DNA from: Thalassospira sp. MCCC 1A01428
GTDB taxonomy: Bacteria; Pseudomonadota; Alphaproteobacteria; Rhodospirillales; Thalassospiraceae
Direction: 5' to 3'
Length of the DNA stretch: 64,000 nt
Assembly (NCBI RefSeq): GCF_002115825.1
Contig: NZ_JFJZ01000016.1
Span: forward strand, 30,737-94,736
The notes under the pieces were generated by a model. That model saw nothing but the letters and a program-made list of their open reading frames with translations, made no database searches and was not told the DNA's origin. The translations under genes and the position numbers were made by a program. The first letter of the stretch is position 1; the number at the start of each line of letters is the position of its first letter. Positions 36,994 to 46,348 of the stretch are shown here, piece by piece.

Positions 36994-38748
36994 ATGCGAC
37001 TAGCGGAAAATACCTTTCCCCGGGATGTCGGGTCGACCCGACAGAATAAAAGCATCGCAGCAAGCCAATTGGCAAAGCTGGTCGATCTGGGGATCGCTTT
37101 GTCCGCAGAGCATGATCGTGGTGCCCTTAATCAAAAAATTCTTCAGGCGGCCCGCGATTTTACCAACGCTGATGGTGGTTCGCTTTATTTGATCAATGAA
37201 GATGAAAGCGAACTGCATTTTCGGATCATGGCAAATGATACCCTTGATCGCTATGTTGCCGACGGGGACCAGCAGCAATATCCGTTTCCGCCTTTGCCGC
37301 TTTATCTGCCCGATGGCACCCCGAACCACCAGAACATCGCCAGTTATGTTGCCCTAAGCGGGGAAACCATCAATATCGTTGATGCCTATGCTGCCGACGG
37401 GTTTGATTTTTCCGGCACGCGCCGGTTCGATGCTGCAACCGGCTATCGGTCGCAATCGTTTTTAACGGTGCCGCTTAAAAGTGCGCGGGGCCGGGTGATT
37501 GGTGTTTTGCAACTGATCAATGCGCGCAGTGACGACGGGACGGTTATTGCGTTTGATCCCATGATTGAACCGTTGATTACGGCCCTGACCAGCCAGTCGG
37601 CGGTGGCGCTGGAAAATCGCCGTCTGTTACAATCCCAGCGTGACCTGATCGACAGCTTCGTCCGTATTCTTGCCCAGGGGATTGATGCCAAATCGCCCCA
37701 CACCGGTGCGCATTGTGAGCGCGTGCCCGTTTTGGCCAAAATGCTTGCACAGGCGGCGGTCGACCAACAAAACGGCCCGTTTGCCGGTTTCAGCCTAAGC
37801 GATCAGGAATGGTACGAACTCGACCTGGCCGCATGGCTGCATGACATTGGCAAAATCGTTACGCCCGAACATGTGGTGGAAAAAGCCACCAAACTTGAAA
37901 CCATTCATAACCGTATTCATGAAATTCGCACCCGGTTTGAAGTGATGCTGCGCGACGCCGAAATTGATATGTTGCGTCGTCAGCTTGCCGGAGAGGACGC
38001 CGCACAATGCCAGGCCGATTTCAACGCGCGGCGCGATGAGTTGCAACAGCAGTTTGAACTTGTGGCGCAAAGCAATATTGGCAGCGAAAATATCGACCTT
38101 AACACCGTCACGGCCATGCGTGAAATTGCCAGCCAGAACTGGCAACGCAATTTTGACCGCACTTCGGGCCTTTCATGGGCCGAAAGTAGCCGGATAAACC
38201 CTGAAGAAGCGGCGATCCTGTCGCAACCCGGCCCTGAACCCCTGTTATCAGACCGCCAGGACCAGGTTTACAACCAGGTTAATAATGGTGAAATTTATAA
38301 CCTGTCGATCCCGCGGGGCACGTTAACGCCGGAAGAACGCGCCATTATTAATGACCATGTTGTTCTGACCCAGGACATGTTGTTGCAATTGCCGTTTCCG
38401 CCTGGACTGCATAATGTGCCTGCCATTGCCGGGAACCATCATGAAAAAATGGACGGTTCGGGATATCCGCGCGGCTTGAAGGGCGACCAGATGGGAACGC
38501 TGGAAAAAGTCATGGTTATTGCCGATATTTTCGAGGCCCTGACAGCCGTTGATCGCCCCTATAAAAAGCCCAAGAAGCTGTCGGAATGTATTGATATTCT
38601 TGGGGGGATGCGCGATCAGGGTAAAATCGACAGTGATCTTTTTGAACTGTTTCTAACCAGCGGTGCCTACCGCCAATATGGTGATATCTATTTACAACCC
38701 GATCAGCGTGACGAGGTTGATGTCACCCGCTATATCAAAGCTCTTTGA
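36994..38748 (+). CDS. GAF plus HD-GYP domain protein, probable c-di-GMP phosphodiesterase
   Basis: A 584-aa cytoplasmic signalling protein. Residues about 30-205 form a GAF sensor ('ARDFTNADGGSLYLINEDES' to 'RGRVIGVLQLINARSDDG'). The HD motif is 'AAWLHDIGKIVTPEHV' (His283-Asp284) and the GYP motif is 'NHHEKMDGSGYPRGLKG' (Gly490-Pro492). The two motifs are about 200 residues apart instead of the usual about 60, because of a helical, Gln-rich insertion around residues 300-437 ('RFEVMLRDAEIDMLRRQLAG'). Key metal residues are present, so hydrolysis of c-di-GMP is plausible. The GAF ligand is unknown. Confidence 0.88.
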   Translation: MRLAENTFPRDVGSTRQNKSIAASQLAKLVDLGIALSAEHDRGALNQKILQAARDFTNADGGSLYLINEDESELHFRIMANDTLDRYVADGDQQQYPFPPLPLYLPDGTPNHQNIASYVALSGETINIVDAYAADGFDFSGTRRFDAATGYRSQSFLTVPLKSARGRVIGVLQLINARSDDGTVIAFDPMIEPLITALTSQSAVALENRRLLQSQRDLIDSFVRILAQGIDAKSPHTGAHCERVPVLAKMLAQAAVDQQNGPFAGFSLSDQEWYELDLAAWLHDIGKIVTPEHVVEKATKLETIHNRIHEIRTRFEVMLRDAEIDMLRRQLAGEDAAQCQADFNARRDELQQQFELVAQSNIGSENIDLNTVTAMREIASQNWQRNFDRTSGLSWAESSRINPEEAAILSQPGPEPLLSDRQDQVYNQVNNGEIYNLSIPRGTLTPEERAIINDHVVLTQDMLLQLPFPPGLHNVPAIAGNHHEKMDGSGYPRGLKGDQMGTLEKVMVIADIFEALTAVDRPYKKPKKLSECIDILGGMRDQGKIDSDLFELFLTSGAYRQYGDIYLQPDQRDEVDVTRYIKAL

Positions 38749-38853
38749 TCGAACTGATCGACAGGCCCCTTAGCCGACGGGCGGAATTCTTTAAAGCCCT
38801 TGCCGTTGCTTTACCGGGCCACGGCACAATAAAATCATCCCGTGTTTTATGTG

Positions 38854-38884
38854 AAAAGGGGCCGTTTTAAGAACGACCCCTTTT
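38854..38884. terminator. Bidirectional terminator between HD-GYP gene and oppF
   Basis: AAAAGGGG-c-CGTT / AACG-a-CCCCTTTT with a 5-nt loop. Convergent genes flank it. Confidence 0.85.
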
Positions 38885-38906
38885 GATGTTCATATCCCGA
38901 TTGATC

Positions 38907-39899
38907 TTACATTTCGTCGTGGAAATGGCAGGCGACCTGATGTTTGGGGCCTAAAACCTCGATAGCGGGGATATCGGTTGTGCATTTTTCCCGTGCATAG
39001 GGGCAACGCGTTCGAAATACACATCCCGATGGCGGGTTGATCGGGCTGGGCAGTTCGCCGGTTAGAACAATGCGTTCCTTGTTGCGTTCCAAAATCGGAT
39101 CGGGGATGGGAACAGCCGAAATCAGCGCCTTGGTATAGGGGTGTTTGGGCGCGTTATAAATGGTATCGCGATCTGCAATCTCCATCACGTTGCCCAGATA
39201 CAGAACCAGGATGCGATGGCTTATGTGACGCACCACCGACAGGTCGTGGCTGATAAACAGCAAAGCCAGGCCAAATTCGCGCTGCAATTCCTGCAACAGG
39301 TTAACAATTTGGGCCTGAATGGAAACGTCCAGGGCTGAAACGGCCTCGTCACACACAATCAGCTTGGGCCGCAAAATCATGGCCCGGGCAATACCGATAC
39401 GCTGGCACTGCCCGCCGGAAAATTCGTGAGCATAGCGGTTGATCATGTCGGGCAGAAGCCCCACGCGTTCCATGATTTCGCGCACTTCATCACGCACTTG
39501 TGCCTTTGTCAGTTCGGGCCGGTGCGTGATCAGCGGTTCGGCAATGATCTGGCCGATGGTCATGCGCGGGTCAAGCGATGCCAACGGATCCTGAAAAATA
39601 ATCTGAAGATCGGACCGCAAGGCCTGCATCTGTTTGTGATTGATCGATGCCAGATCACGGCCCAGCCAAACGGCTTCACCGGCACTTGGTTCGATCAGGC
39701 GTAAAATGGCCCGCCCAAGGGTGGATTTGCCACACCCGGACTCACCAACAACACCGAGTGTTTCACCAGATTTTATCTGAAAGCTGACACCATCAACCGC
39801 TTTAAGCGGCACAGTTTTTTTGAACAAAATACCACCCGCAGGTACATCGAAATGCACCTTCAGGTCTTTGACATCCAGAAGAACGGGTTCAACAGTCAT
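38907..39899 (-). CDS. oppF: Oligopeptide ABC transporter ATP-binding protein OppF
   Basis: Second ATPase of the peptide importer, 330 aa. Walker A '[15 protein letters not shown]', signature '[15 protein letters not shown]', Walker B '[15 protein letters not shown]' and the C-terminal oligopeptide-transport extension with cysteines in '[14 protein letters not shown]', which in relatives can hold an Fe-S cluster. It overlaps oppD by four bases (ATGA). It is the last gene of oppABCDF. Confidence 0.95.
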   Translation of the reverse strand: MTVEPVLLDVKDLKVHFDVPAGGILFKKTVPLKAVDGVSFQIKSGETLGVVGESGCGKSTLGRAILRLIEPSAGEAVWLGRDLASINHKQMQALRSDLQIIFQDPLASLDPRMTIGQIIAEPLITHRPELTKAQVRDEVREIMERVGLLPDMINRYAHEFSGGQCQRIGIARAMILRPKLIVCDEAVSALDVSIQAQIVNLLQELQREFGLALLFISHDLSVVRHISHRILVLYLGNVMEIADRDTIYNAPKHPYTKALISAVPIPDPILERNKERIVLTGELPSPINPPSGCVFRTRCPYAREKCTTDIPAIEVLGPKHQVACHFHDEM

Positions 39900-40897
39900 G
39901 CGGCAAGTCCCTTGTTGTCTTCCAGGTGGCAGGCTTTTATGTGCGGGGTATCGGTGCTGCTTGTTGTTGTGGTTGTTCGCGGTAAGGGCAATTCAGCAAT
40001 ACAACGATCAAACGCATGCGGGCAGCGCGGGGCAAAGCTGCACCCGGCAGGCAGGCGTTGCAGGTTGGGCGGCTGGCCGGGAATGGTGATGAGTTTTTCG
40101 TCGCTATTAACCACATCAAGGCGCGGTGACGATGCCAGTAACCCGGCGGTATAGGGATGTTGCGGGTTGGCAAACAGTTCGTTGACCGGCGCACTTTCAA
40201 TAATGCGCCCGGCATACATCACCTGCACATGGTCGCAAATACCGGCGACAACGCCCAGATCATGGGTGATCATGACAATCGCGGTGTTTAAATCGCGTTT
40301 CAAATCGCCCAGCAGGTCCAGAATTTGTGCCTGCACCGTCACATCAAGTGCCGTTGTCGGTTCGTCGGCAATTAGAAGTTCGGGTTCACATAAAAGAGCC
40401 ATGGCGATCATAACACGCTGGCGCATCCCGCCCGAAAATTCGTGCGGGTACATGTCAAACCGTTTGCTGGCCTCGGGGATGCGTACGCGGTCAAGCATCG
40501 CAAGTGCGCTGGCACGGGCGTCTTTTTCGCTCATGCCCTTGTGATGTACCAGCACTTCGGAAAGCTGTTTTGAAATGCGCATATAGGGGTTAAGCGATGT
40601 CATCGGGTCTTGAAAAATCATCGACATGCGCAACCCGCGAACCTTGTTAAGGTCGGATGTGGGCAGGCCGATCAATTCCTGCCCGGTCAGTTTGGCCGAC
40701 CCGGTCGAATAACCGTTTGATGCCAAAAGACCCATGATCGACAAAAATGTCTGGCTTTTGCCCGATCCGCTTTCACCGACAACACCCAATGCTTCGCCAG
40801 CCTTGATTGAAAAGCTGACATCATTAACGGCTTTTACATCGCCATCGTGGGTTTTAAAGACCGTTGTCAGGCCCTGAACGTCAAGAATATTGCTCAT
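39896..40897 (-). CDS. oppD: Oligopeptide ABC transporter ATP-binding protein OppD
   Basis: First ATPase of the importer, 333 aa. Walker A 'GESGSGKSQTFLSIMGLL', signature 'FSGGMRQRVMIAMAL', Walker B 'ELLIADEPTTALDVT' and a Cys-containing C-terminal motif 'CSFAPRCPHAFDRC'. It ends in a short Thr/Ser-rich tail. It lies 14 bp after oppC and overlaps oppF. Confidence 0.95.
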   Translation of the reverse strand: MSNILDVQGLTTVFKTHDGDVKAVNDVSFSIKAGEALGVVGESGSGKSQTFLSIMGLLASNGYSTGSAKLTGQELIGLPTSDLNKVRGLRMSMIFQDPMTSLNPYMRISKQLSEVLVHHKGMSEKDARASALAMLDRVRIPEASKRFDMYPHEFSGGMRQRVMIAMALLCEPELLIADEPTTALDVTVQAQILDLLGDLKRDLNTAIVMITHDLGVVAGICDHVQVMYAGRIIESAPVNELFANPQHPYTAGLLASSPRLDVVNSDEKLITIPGQPPNLQRLPAGCSFAPRCPHAFDRCIAELPLPRTTTTTSSTDTPHIKACHLEDNKGLAA

Positions 40898-40911
40898 GGC
40901 GTCATGCTCCT

Positions 40912-41829
40912 TTAGCGGTCACGCGGGTCAAGCGCATCGCGCAGCCCGTCGCCGATGAAGTTAAAGCAAAACAGAATGGCAGCCAGGATTGTTGCCGGAA
41001 ACAGCAGCGTCCAGGGGGCACTTTCCATTTGCTGCGCGCCTTCGGAAATCAAAACACCCAGGCTGGTCATTGGTTCTTGCACACCCAGCCCCAAAAACGA
41101 CAGGAAACTTTCAATCAGAATCACCTGTGGAATGGTCAGGGTGACATACACAATCACCGGGCCCAGCGCATTGGGCACAATGTGACGGCGAATGATGTTG
41201 AAGTTTGAAACGCCCGATGCCCGTGCTGCCTCGACAAATTCACGGTTTTTGATCGATAGCGCCTGACCGCGCACAATGCGTGCCATGGTCAACCATTCAA
41301 CCGCGCCCAGGGCAGCAAAAATCAGGTAAATGTGACGGCCAAAAACCACCATCAGCATGATGACGAAAAACATGAAGGGCATTGAATACATGATATCGAC
41401 AATGCGCATCATGATGTTGTCGGTGCGCCCGCCCATATAACCGGAAATCGCCCCATAGGTCACGCCGATCAGCAGCGAAACCGAGGTGGCAACAATGCCG
41501 ACCATCAGTGAAACCCGAATACCATACATGGAGCGAACAAAAAGGTCGCGGCCATTGGTGTCGGTGCCAAACAGGAAACCGGCCTGAATATCGGGCGGGG
41601 CCTGAATGTAGTCCCAATAGATTTCATCAAACGGATGGGGGTGGACCATTGGCACAATGATGGCGGTCAGGGTGATCAGCACCAGCAGGGTTACACTGAC
41701 CATTGCGGCCTTGTTGGCGCGCAGGCGGCGAAAGGCATCCTCCCACAGAGAGCGGCCCTTGACGTTTCCGCCCGCCATGGCCAGATCGACGGCCTCGGTT
41801 GCGGAACCGGGTGTGGTTTTTGCAAACAT
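40912..41829 (-). CDS. oppC: Oligopeptide ABC transporter permease OppC
   Basis: Inner-membrane permease of 305 aa. It has an OppC N-terminal region ('LWEDAFRRLRANKAAMVSV'), about six helices and the EAA loop 'EFVEAARASGVSNFNIIRRH' that contacts the ATPases. The first codons overlap the oppB stop by one base. Confidence 0.95.
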   Translation of the reverse strand: MFAKTTPGSATEAVDLAMAGGNVKGRSLWEDAFRRLRANKAAMVSVTLLVLITLTAIIVPMVHPHPFDEIYWDYIQAPPDIQAGFLFGTDTNGRDLFVRSMYGIRVSLMVGIVATSVSLLIGVTYGAISGYMGGRTDNIMMRIVDIMYSMPFMFFVIMLMVVFGRHIYLIFAALGAVEWLTMARIVRGQALSIKNREFVEAARASGVSNFNIIRRHIVPNALGPVIVYVTLTIPQVILIESFLSFLGLGVQEPMTSLGVLISEGAQQMESAPWTLLFPATILAAILFCFNFIGDGLRDALDPRDR

Positions 41830-42749
41830 TACTGCATCCTCACCTTGGGATCGAGCAGGCCATACACAAGGTCGACCAACAGATTGAACAGAATAATCAG
41901 CGTGCCATAGAAAATGACGACCCCCATCACCAGCGTGTAATCGCGGTTAAGTGCGCCCTGGACGAAATAACGCCCGATCCCGGGGATGGAGAAAATCTGT
42001 TCGATCACAACTGAACCGGTGATAACTGCCGCACTTGCCGGGCCAAGATAGGAAACCACCGGCAAAATACCGGCTTTCAGGGCATGACGGGTGATCATGA
42101 CCCGTTCCGGCAGGCCTTTGGCGCGGGCCGTACGGACAAAGTTGGATCGTAAAACCTCGATCATGGAGCCGCGGGTGAGGCGGGCGATATAGGCGATTTG
42201 CGGCAGGGCAAGGGCGATAATGGGCAGAACAACCTGGTCAAGCCCCTGTTCCCAGCCGCCAACAGGTAGCCAGCGTAAATAAACCCCGAATATAAGGGTT
42301 AAAAGCGGCGCCATAACGAAGTTTGGAATGGTAATGCCGGTCATGGCTGTTGCCATAACCGCGTAATCAAGTTTGGAGTTTTGTTTTAAAGCCGCCAGCG
42401 TTCCCAGTAGCGTGCCAAAGATCAAAGCCAGAAAAATGGCCGATCCCCCCAATGTCAGCGACACAGGGAAGCCACGAAATATCAGTTCGGTCACGGTAAA
42501 GTCGCGATACTGGAAAGACGGGCCGAAATCGCCCTGTACCACATCACCCAGATAGCGGCCATATTGCATCCATAACGGTTCATCAAGGTGATAAACGGCG
42601 TTCAGGTTGGCGGCGACCTCGGGCGGGACAGAACGTTCCTTGTCAAACGGTCCGCCCGGTGCGGTGCGGATCAGAAAGAATGACAGGGTGACAATGATAA
42701 AAAGCGTCGGGATCGCCCCGAGCAATCGTTTGAGCGTAAAGCCAAGCAT
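41829..42749 (-). CDS. oppB: Oligopeptide ABC transporter permease OppB
   Basis: Inner-membrane permease of 306 aa. It has the N-terminal helix 'RLLGAIPTLFIIVTLSFFLI', the signature 'TAPGGPFDKERSVPPEV' and the EAA loop 'NFVRTARAKGLPERVMITRH'. It follows oppA by 77 bp, with a GC-rich hairpin between them. Confidence 0.95.
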   Translation of the reverse strand: MLGFTLKRLLGAIPTLFIIVTLSFFLIRTAPGGPFDKERSVPPEVAANLNAVYHLDEPLWMQYGRYLGDVVQGDFGPSFQYRDFTVTELIFRGFPVSLTLGGSAIFLALIFGTLLGTLAALKQNSKLDYAVMATAMTGITIPNFVMAPLLTLIFGVYLRWLPVGGWEQGLDQVVLPIIALALPQIAYIARLTRGSMIEVLRSNFVRTARAKGLPERVMITRHALKAGILPVVSYLGPASAAVITGSVVIEQIFSIPGIGRYFVQGALNRDYTLVMGVVIFYGTLIILFNLLVDLVYGLLDPKVRMQ

Positions 42750-42766
42750 CTGGTTATCCCCAAAGC

Positions 42767-42801
42767 CTGTCCGCCGCGCAAGGTGGTTACGCGGCGGACA
42801 G
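42767..42801 (-). terminator. oppA-oppB intergenic hairpin (attenuator or mRNA-stabilising stem)
   Basis: CTGTCCGCCGCG / CGCGGCGGACAG is a 12-bp perfect stem with an 11-nt loop. It lies 25 bp after oppA and before oppB on the same strand, with no strong T tract. Such stems often keep binding-protein mRNA levels above those of the permease genes. Confidence 0.7.
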
Positions 42802-42826
42802 TGCGTTCAGACTGTTAATCGAACGA

Positions 42827-44485
42827 TTATTTTTCGATATACAGGTACTGCGAACGAACATGGTCCATCACGTTGACATGGCCTTTGCCATCGGCATCCC
42901 AGCCTTTGACATAGGATTTGATCATGTGCTTGGTCACATAGTGATAGATCGGGGCAACAGCGTTGGCTTTCAGGAAGATTTCCTCGGCATTGCGCAGCAG
43001 TTCCATCCGTTTTTCGGAATCCTGCTCGTTCGAGGCTTCGTCCATCAGCTTGTCAAATTCCGGGTCGTCAAAGCCGGTATCGTTCAAACCGGAGTCTGAT
43101 TTCCACAGTTCCAGGAAGGTGTTGGGATCGTTGTAATCGCCAATCCAGCCAGCGCGGAAGACCTGGGTTTTTTCCTTGGCTTTACGGGTTTCAAGGAAGA
43201 CCTTGAATTCTTCGTTAACCAGGTTGACCTTGGCGCCAAAGACGCTTTTCCACATCGAGGCAATCGCAATGGCGATTTTCTTGTGGTTGTCGTTGGTGTT
43301 GTAACGAATTTCGACAGTAACGGGGTTATCCTTGGAATAACCGGCTTCCTGATACAGCTTGTAAGCTTTTTCGTTACGTTCCTTTTGGGTCATGTCCTTG
43401 AAATCGGCATAGACCGGGGTGTAGCCGGTCATGCCCGGCACGACATAGGCATAAGCGGGAACTTCGCCAGCGGTGACGATTTTGTCCATCAGGATGTCGC
43501 GGTTGATTGCCAGCGAAAAGGCTTCGCGCAGCTTGGCATTATCAAACGGCGGCTTGGTCATGTTAAAGCCGTAGTAATAAACGCCCAGATAGTTCGACAC
43601 GACGAATTCGTCGTTCATGTTGTCGCGGATCCATTTGATCTGGTCGTTCGGGACTTCATAGGTCCAGTCCAGTTCGCCGGCGCGGAAACGCTTCAGTTCG
43701 GCGGTGGTGCTTTCGGTCGGATAGTAAATAACCTTGTCAAGCTTGACGCTATCGGCATTCCAGTAGCTGTCATTTTTGCTTAGCACGATGCGCGATTGCG
43801 GGTTCCATTCGTCCAGTTTGAAGGCACCGTTGGTGACCGAATTGCCCGGGCGGGTCCACTGGTCGCCAAATTTTTCAACAGCAGCCTTGTTTACCGGATA
43901 GCTGATGGAGTGGGTCAGCAAACCGAGGAAATAGGGGGTCGGGCCAGCAAGGTCCACTTCAAGGGTTTTGTCGTCAATTGCCTTGGCACCGAGTTCTTTT
44001 GGCTCCATTTTGCCAGATGTAATGTCATCGGCATTTTTGATCGGCGCCAGAAGGAACGAATATTCAGAACCGGTTTTGGGATCAACTGCGCGCTGCCAGG
44101 CATAAACAAAGTCGCCGGCTGTAACAGGGTCGCCGTTGGTCCATTTGGCATCATCGCGGATTTTGAAGGTGTAGGTCAGGCCGTCTTCGCTGACTTTCCA
44201 GCTTTCGGCTTCGCCCGGTACAATTTTACCGCTGGCTTCTTCGCCAACCAGGCCTTCATAAAGATCACGCAGAATGTGCGAGGCTGGAACATCTTCGGCA
44301 ATTTGCGGATCAAGGCTGCCCGGCTCGGAGCCATTGCCACGGTTCAGCACCATTTCAGCCTGTGCTGCAACCGGCGCGAGTGCAGCCATGCTGCTTGCAA
44401 GAAGGCCAGTGCCGATAAGGAAAGCTCGTGACGAATTAAAGAAGCCGTGCACGAGACCCCCTTTGGTCTTCGTGATGAATGACAT
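42827..44485 (-). CDS. oppA: Periplasmic oligopeptide-binding protein OppA
   Basis: Solute-binding protein of 552 aa (SBP family 5) that delivers peptides to OppBCDF. A signal peptide of about 43 residues ends 'APVAAQAEM'. The mature start 'VLNRGNGSEPGSLDPQIAED' and the motif 'TYTFKIRDDAKWTNGDPVTA' are typical. It leads the operon. GGGAG lies about ten bases upstream of the ATG at 44485. Peptide specificity cannot be read. Confidence 0.95.
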   Translation of the reverse strand: MSFITKTKGGLVHGFFNSSRAFLIGTGLLASSMAALAPVAAQAEMVLNRGNGSEPGSLDPQIAEDVPASHILRDLYEGLVGEEASGKIVPGEAESWKVSEDGLTYTFKIRDDAKWTNGDPVTAGDFVYAWQRAVDPKTGSEYSFLLAPIKNADDITSGKMEPKELGAKAIDDKTLEVDLAGPTPYFLGLLTHSISYPVNKAAVEKFGDQWTRPGNSVTNGAFKLDEWNPQSRIVLSKNDSYWNADSVKLDKVIYYPTESTTAELKRFRAGELDWTYEVPNDQIKWIRDNMNDEFVVSNYLGVYYYGFNMTKPPFDNAKLREAFSLAINRDILMDKIVTAGEVPAYAYVVPGMTGYTPVYADFKDMTQKERNEKAYKLYQEAGYSKDNPVTVEIRYNTNDNHKKIAIAIASMWKSVFGAKVNLVNEEFKVFLETRKAKEKTQVFRAGWIGDYNDPNTFLELWKSDSGLNDTGFDDPEFDKLMDEASNEQDSEKRMELLRNAEEIFLKANAVAPIYHYVTKHMIKSYVKGWDADGKGHVNVMDHVRSQYLYIEK

Positions 44486-45261
44486 TCAGTATGTCTCCCT
44501 TTGTTTTTGTTTGGTCGCCCTGGAGCGGGAAGCATCCCCACTAATGCGTACGCGAAAATACTGATGACAAACATTGTTTCCTGCAAGCGGCAATTCCATA
44601 AATTGGAAACAATTGAAAATTATTTGCGCAAAATTGAGATAATTTTAGGTGATATTTCCAAATACAACCAATTGGCGATTTTTAGTTGCGCCTGTTGGGG
44701 CGTAGTACAATGTCATGAGATTTGGCTAAACCGTTGCTGCGCAAGGCTTGATAAAGCATGGCAACCAGGCTGGCCTAAACCGCCCATATGCTTGATCAAG
44801 CTATGTATTTTCCTGCCTTCTGGGTTGCGCGCATAAATTTTTTGCTAATCACCTTCTGGGCGAATGGGTAGGGAAACCCCGGTGTTCATGTGATTTTTTC
44901 TGGAATAAGCGTTTGAAAATAAATAATTAATTCTCAAAATAGCAAAATCGCGTTAACCGATTCGACGACGAAGATTTTCAGTTGGGCAATGTGACATGAC
45001 TGGATGATTCTAAACATCTTTTTTCATGCAGTGATTTTGTTCACATCATCGCGGAAGGTTGCCTTTAAAACAGGCAGTTTGCTAAATTTATGGGCATTTA
45101 GCTGTAAGCGGTTTTCATGAAAATTGGGCGGTTTTGTTGCCTGTGATAGAAAACAATTTCCTGAAAACCATGCACAGGTATTGTTAGTCCAAACGGGTTG
45201 ACGATCTGCTTAATGATCGTTGCGTCAGTTAAAAACAAAATTTGCAGGGCAGGAAAAATGC
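44486..45261. other. AT-rich intergenic region between divergent oppA and methyltransferase
   Basis: 776 bp with no credible gene; the plus frame at 44501-44836 has no motif or ribosome site. It contains two perfect dyads: TTCCA-TAAAT-TGGAA (44594-44608), about 110 bp upstream of oppA and a possible operator, and GCTTGATCAAGC (44790-44801). The composition is clearly more AT-rich than the coding regions around it. Confidence 0.6.
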
Positions 45262-46203
45262 ATGACCAAGAACAACCCGCCTAATGTCTGGCAAGACCTT
45301 TCGGCTGACTGGCTTAACTGGGCGGACCGTCTTGCTGCGCAGGCCGGAAAAATTAATCGTTACCTGATTGATGTCCTTAATCTGCCAGCCCTTGCTGCGG
45401 CTTCCCCGGGCCGGGATTTGCAGGTGCTTGATCTGGCATCGGGGGTTGGGGAACCGGCATTTTCGATTGCGCAGATGCTGGCCGGGAATACAACCGGCCG
45501 TGGTGACGATAGTGCCGCTGGTACGGGTGGAAACAAAGGCAAGGGGAACGGTGCCGACGGGGCTATACCAGCGCTGGCGGGCCGGGTTGTTGCCTCTGAT
45601 ATTGTGCCAGGCATGTGTCGCGGATTGGCCGCACGCGCCGTGGCTGAAGGCATTGGTAACCTGAATGTCGTTACGGCGGACATGGAAGCCTTGCCGTTTG
45701 CGGCTCGGACGTTTGATGCCATATCGTGCCGGTTTGGTGTGATGTTTTGTCATCGGCCGGATTTGGCTCTTGCTGAAAGTTATCGTGTTTTGGTGCCTGG
45801 GGGCAGGGCCGGGTTTATGGTGTGGGCCCCCATGGCGGATAACCCGTTATTTATTGCAATGGATAAGGTTTTGCGTGCTGAAATCGGCGTTGGATTTGAC
45901 AGTGCCGGCTTGAATTTGTTCGGGTTTGCTGATCCGGAAACATCACGTGCACGGATGAGACAGGCCGGATTTACCGATATATCGCTTTCCACCCGGGCCC
46001 CCGTGGGGCGCATTCCCGAAAATGCGGCCTTCTGGCGACCGCAGATGGAAATGCTGTTTGGGCCATATTTGCGTCATGCCGGGGAAAAACGGTGTTTGGC
46101 AATTGATGCTGCCATGCGGGCAGAATTGACGCAATTTGTTGATGAGGCTTATTTTCGGGTGCCTGTATGCTTTCATATCCTATCCGGTAGTAGGGGGACT
46201 TAA
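45262..46203 (+). CDS. SAM-dependent methyltransferase with Gly-rich insertion
   Basis: Class I methyltransferase of the UbiE/MenG-like group, 313 aa. Motif I is 'LDLASGVGEPAFSIAQ' (about 56-71), motif II 'VVASDIVPGM' (109-118) and the motif III/IV region 'ADMEALPFAARTFDAISCRF'. Between motifs I and II, residues about 75-105 are a low-complexity Gly/Asn/Lys insertion ('GTGGNKGKGNGADG') not expected in the fold. The ATG at 45262 follows AGGAAAAATGC; longer starts look unlikely. The substrate is unknown. Confidence 0.85.
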   Translation: MTKNNPPNVWQDLSADWLNWADRLAAQAGKINRYLIDVLNLPALAAASPGRDLQVLDLASGVGEPAFSIAQMLAGNTTGRGDDSAAGTGGNKGKGNGADGAIPALAGRVVASDIVPGMCRGLAARAVAEGIGNLNVVTADMEALPFAARTFDAISCRFGVMFCHRPDLALAESYRVLVPGGRAGFMVWAPMADNPLFIAMDKVLRAEIGVGFDSAGLNLFGFADPETSRARMRQAGFTDISLSTRAPVGRIPENAAFWRPQMEMLFGPYLRHAGEKRCLAIDAAMRAELTQFVDEAYFRVPVCFHILSGSRGT

Positions 46204-46305
46204 ACTTTAATAGGTCAAAAAAACTTGCCTTTTTTTGCTGCACGTGCGAGATGGAAAGCTTGGCGAGCCGTTCTGTCGGGTTGAAAAACCGGCGTAATGG
46301 CTCCC

Positions 46306-46339
46306 CCTGTCGTAGCACCAGGTAAAAAACACGCAAAGG
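46306..46339 (+). ncRNA. Candidate preQ1-I riboswitch upstream of queC
   Basis: A short stem CCTG/CAGG (46306-46309 with 46319-46322) encloses the loop TCGTAGCAC and is followed by TAAAAAACACGCAAAGG. The Thermoanaerobacter preQ1-I aptamer has loop UCGCAGUAAC and an A-rich tail ending AAGG, so loop and tail both resemble it. CGT in the loop could pair with ACG in the tail to form the pseudoknot. The tail contains the AAAGG ribosome site ten bases before the queC ATG, which fits translational control. P1 has only four pairs, so this remains a candidate. Confidence 0.5.
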
Positions 46340-46348
46340 TTTGGGATA

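Noticed and set aside
44602..44622. Sigma-54-like promoter upstream of oppA on the minus strand (TGGAATTGCCGCTTGCA)
   Set aside because: The GG and GC elements are 11 bp apart instead of 10, and sigma-54 does not tolerate this; the -24 box is also poor.
44501..44836. 111-aa plus-strand frame in the opp upstream gap
   Set aside because: No ribosome site, no motif, and unusual composition rich in Cys and Trp; it looks like a chance frame in AT-rich DNA.
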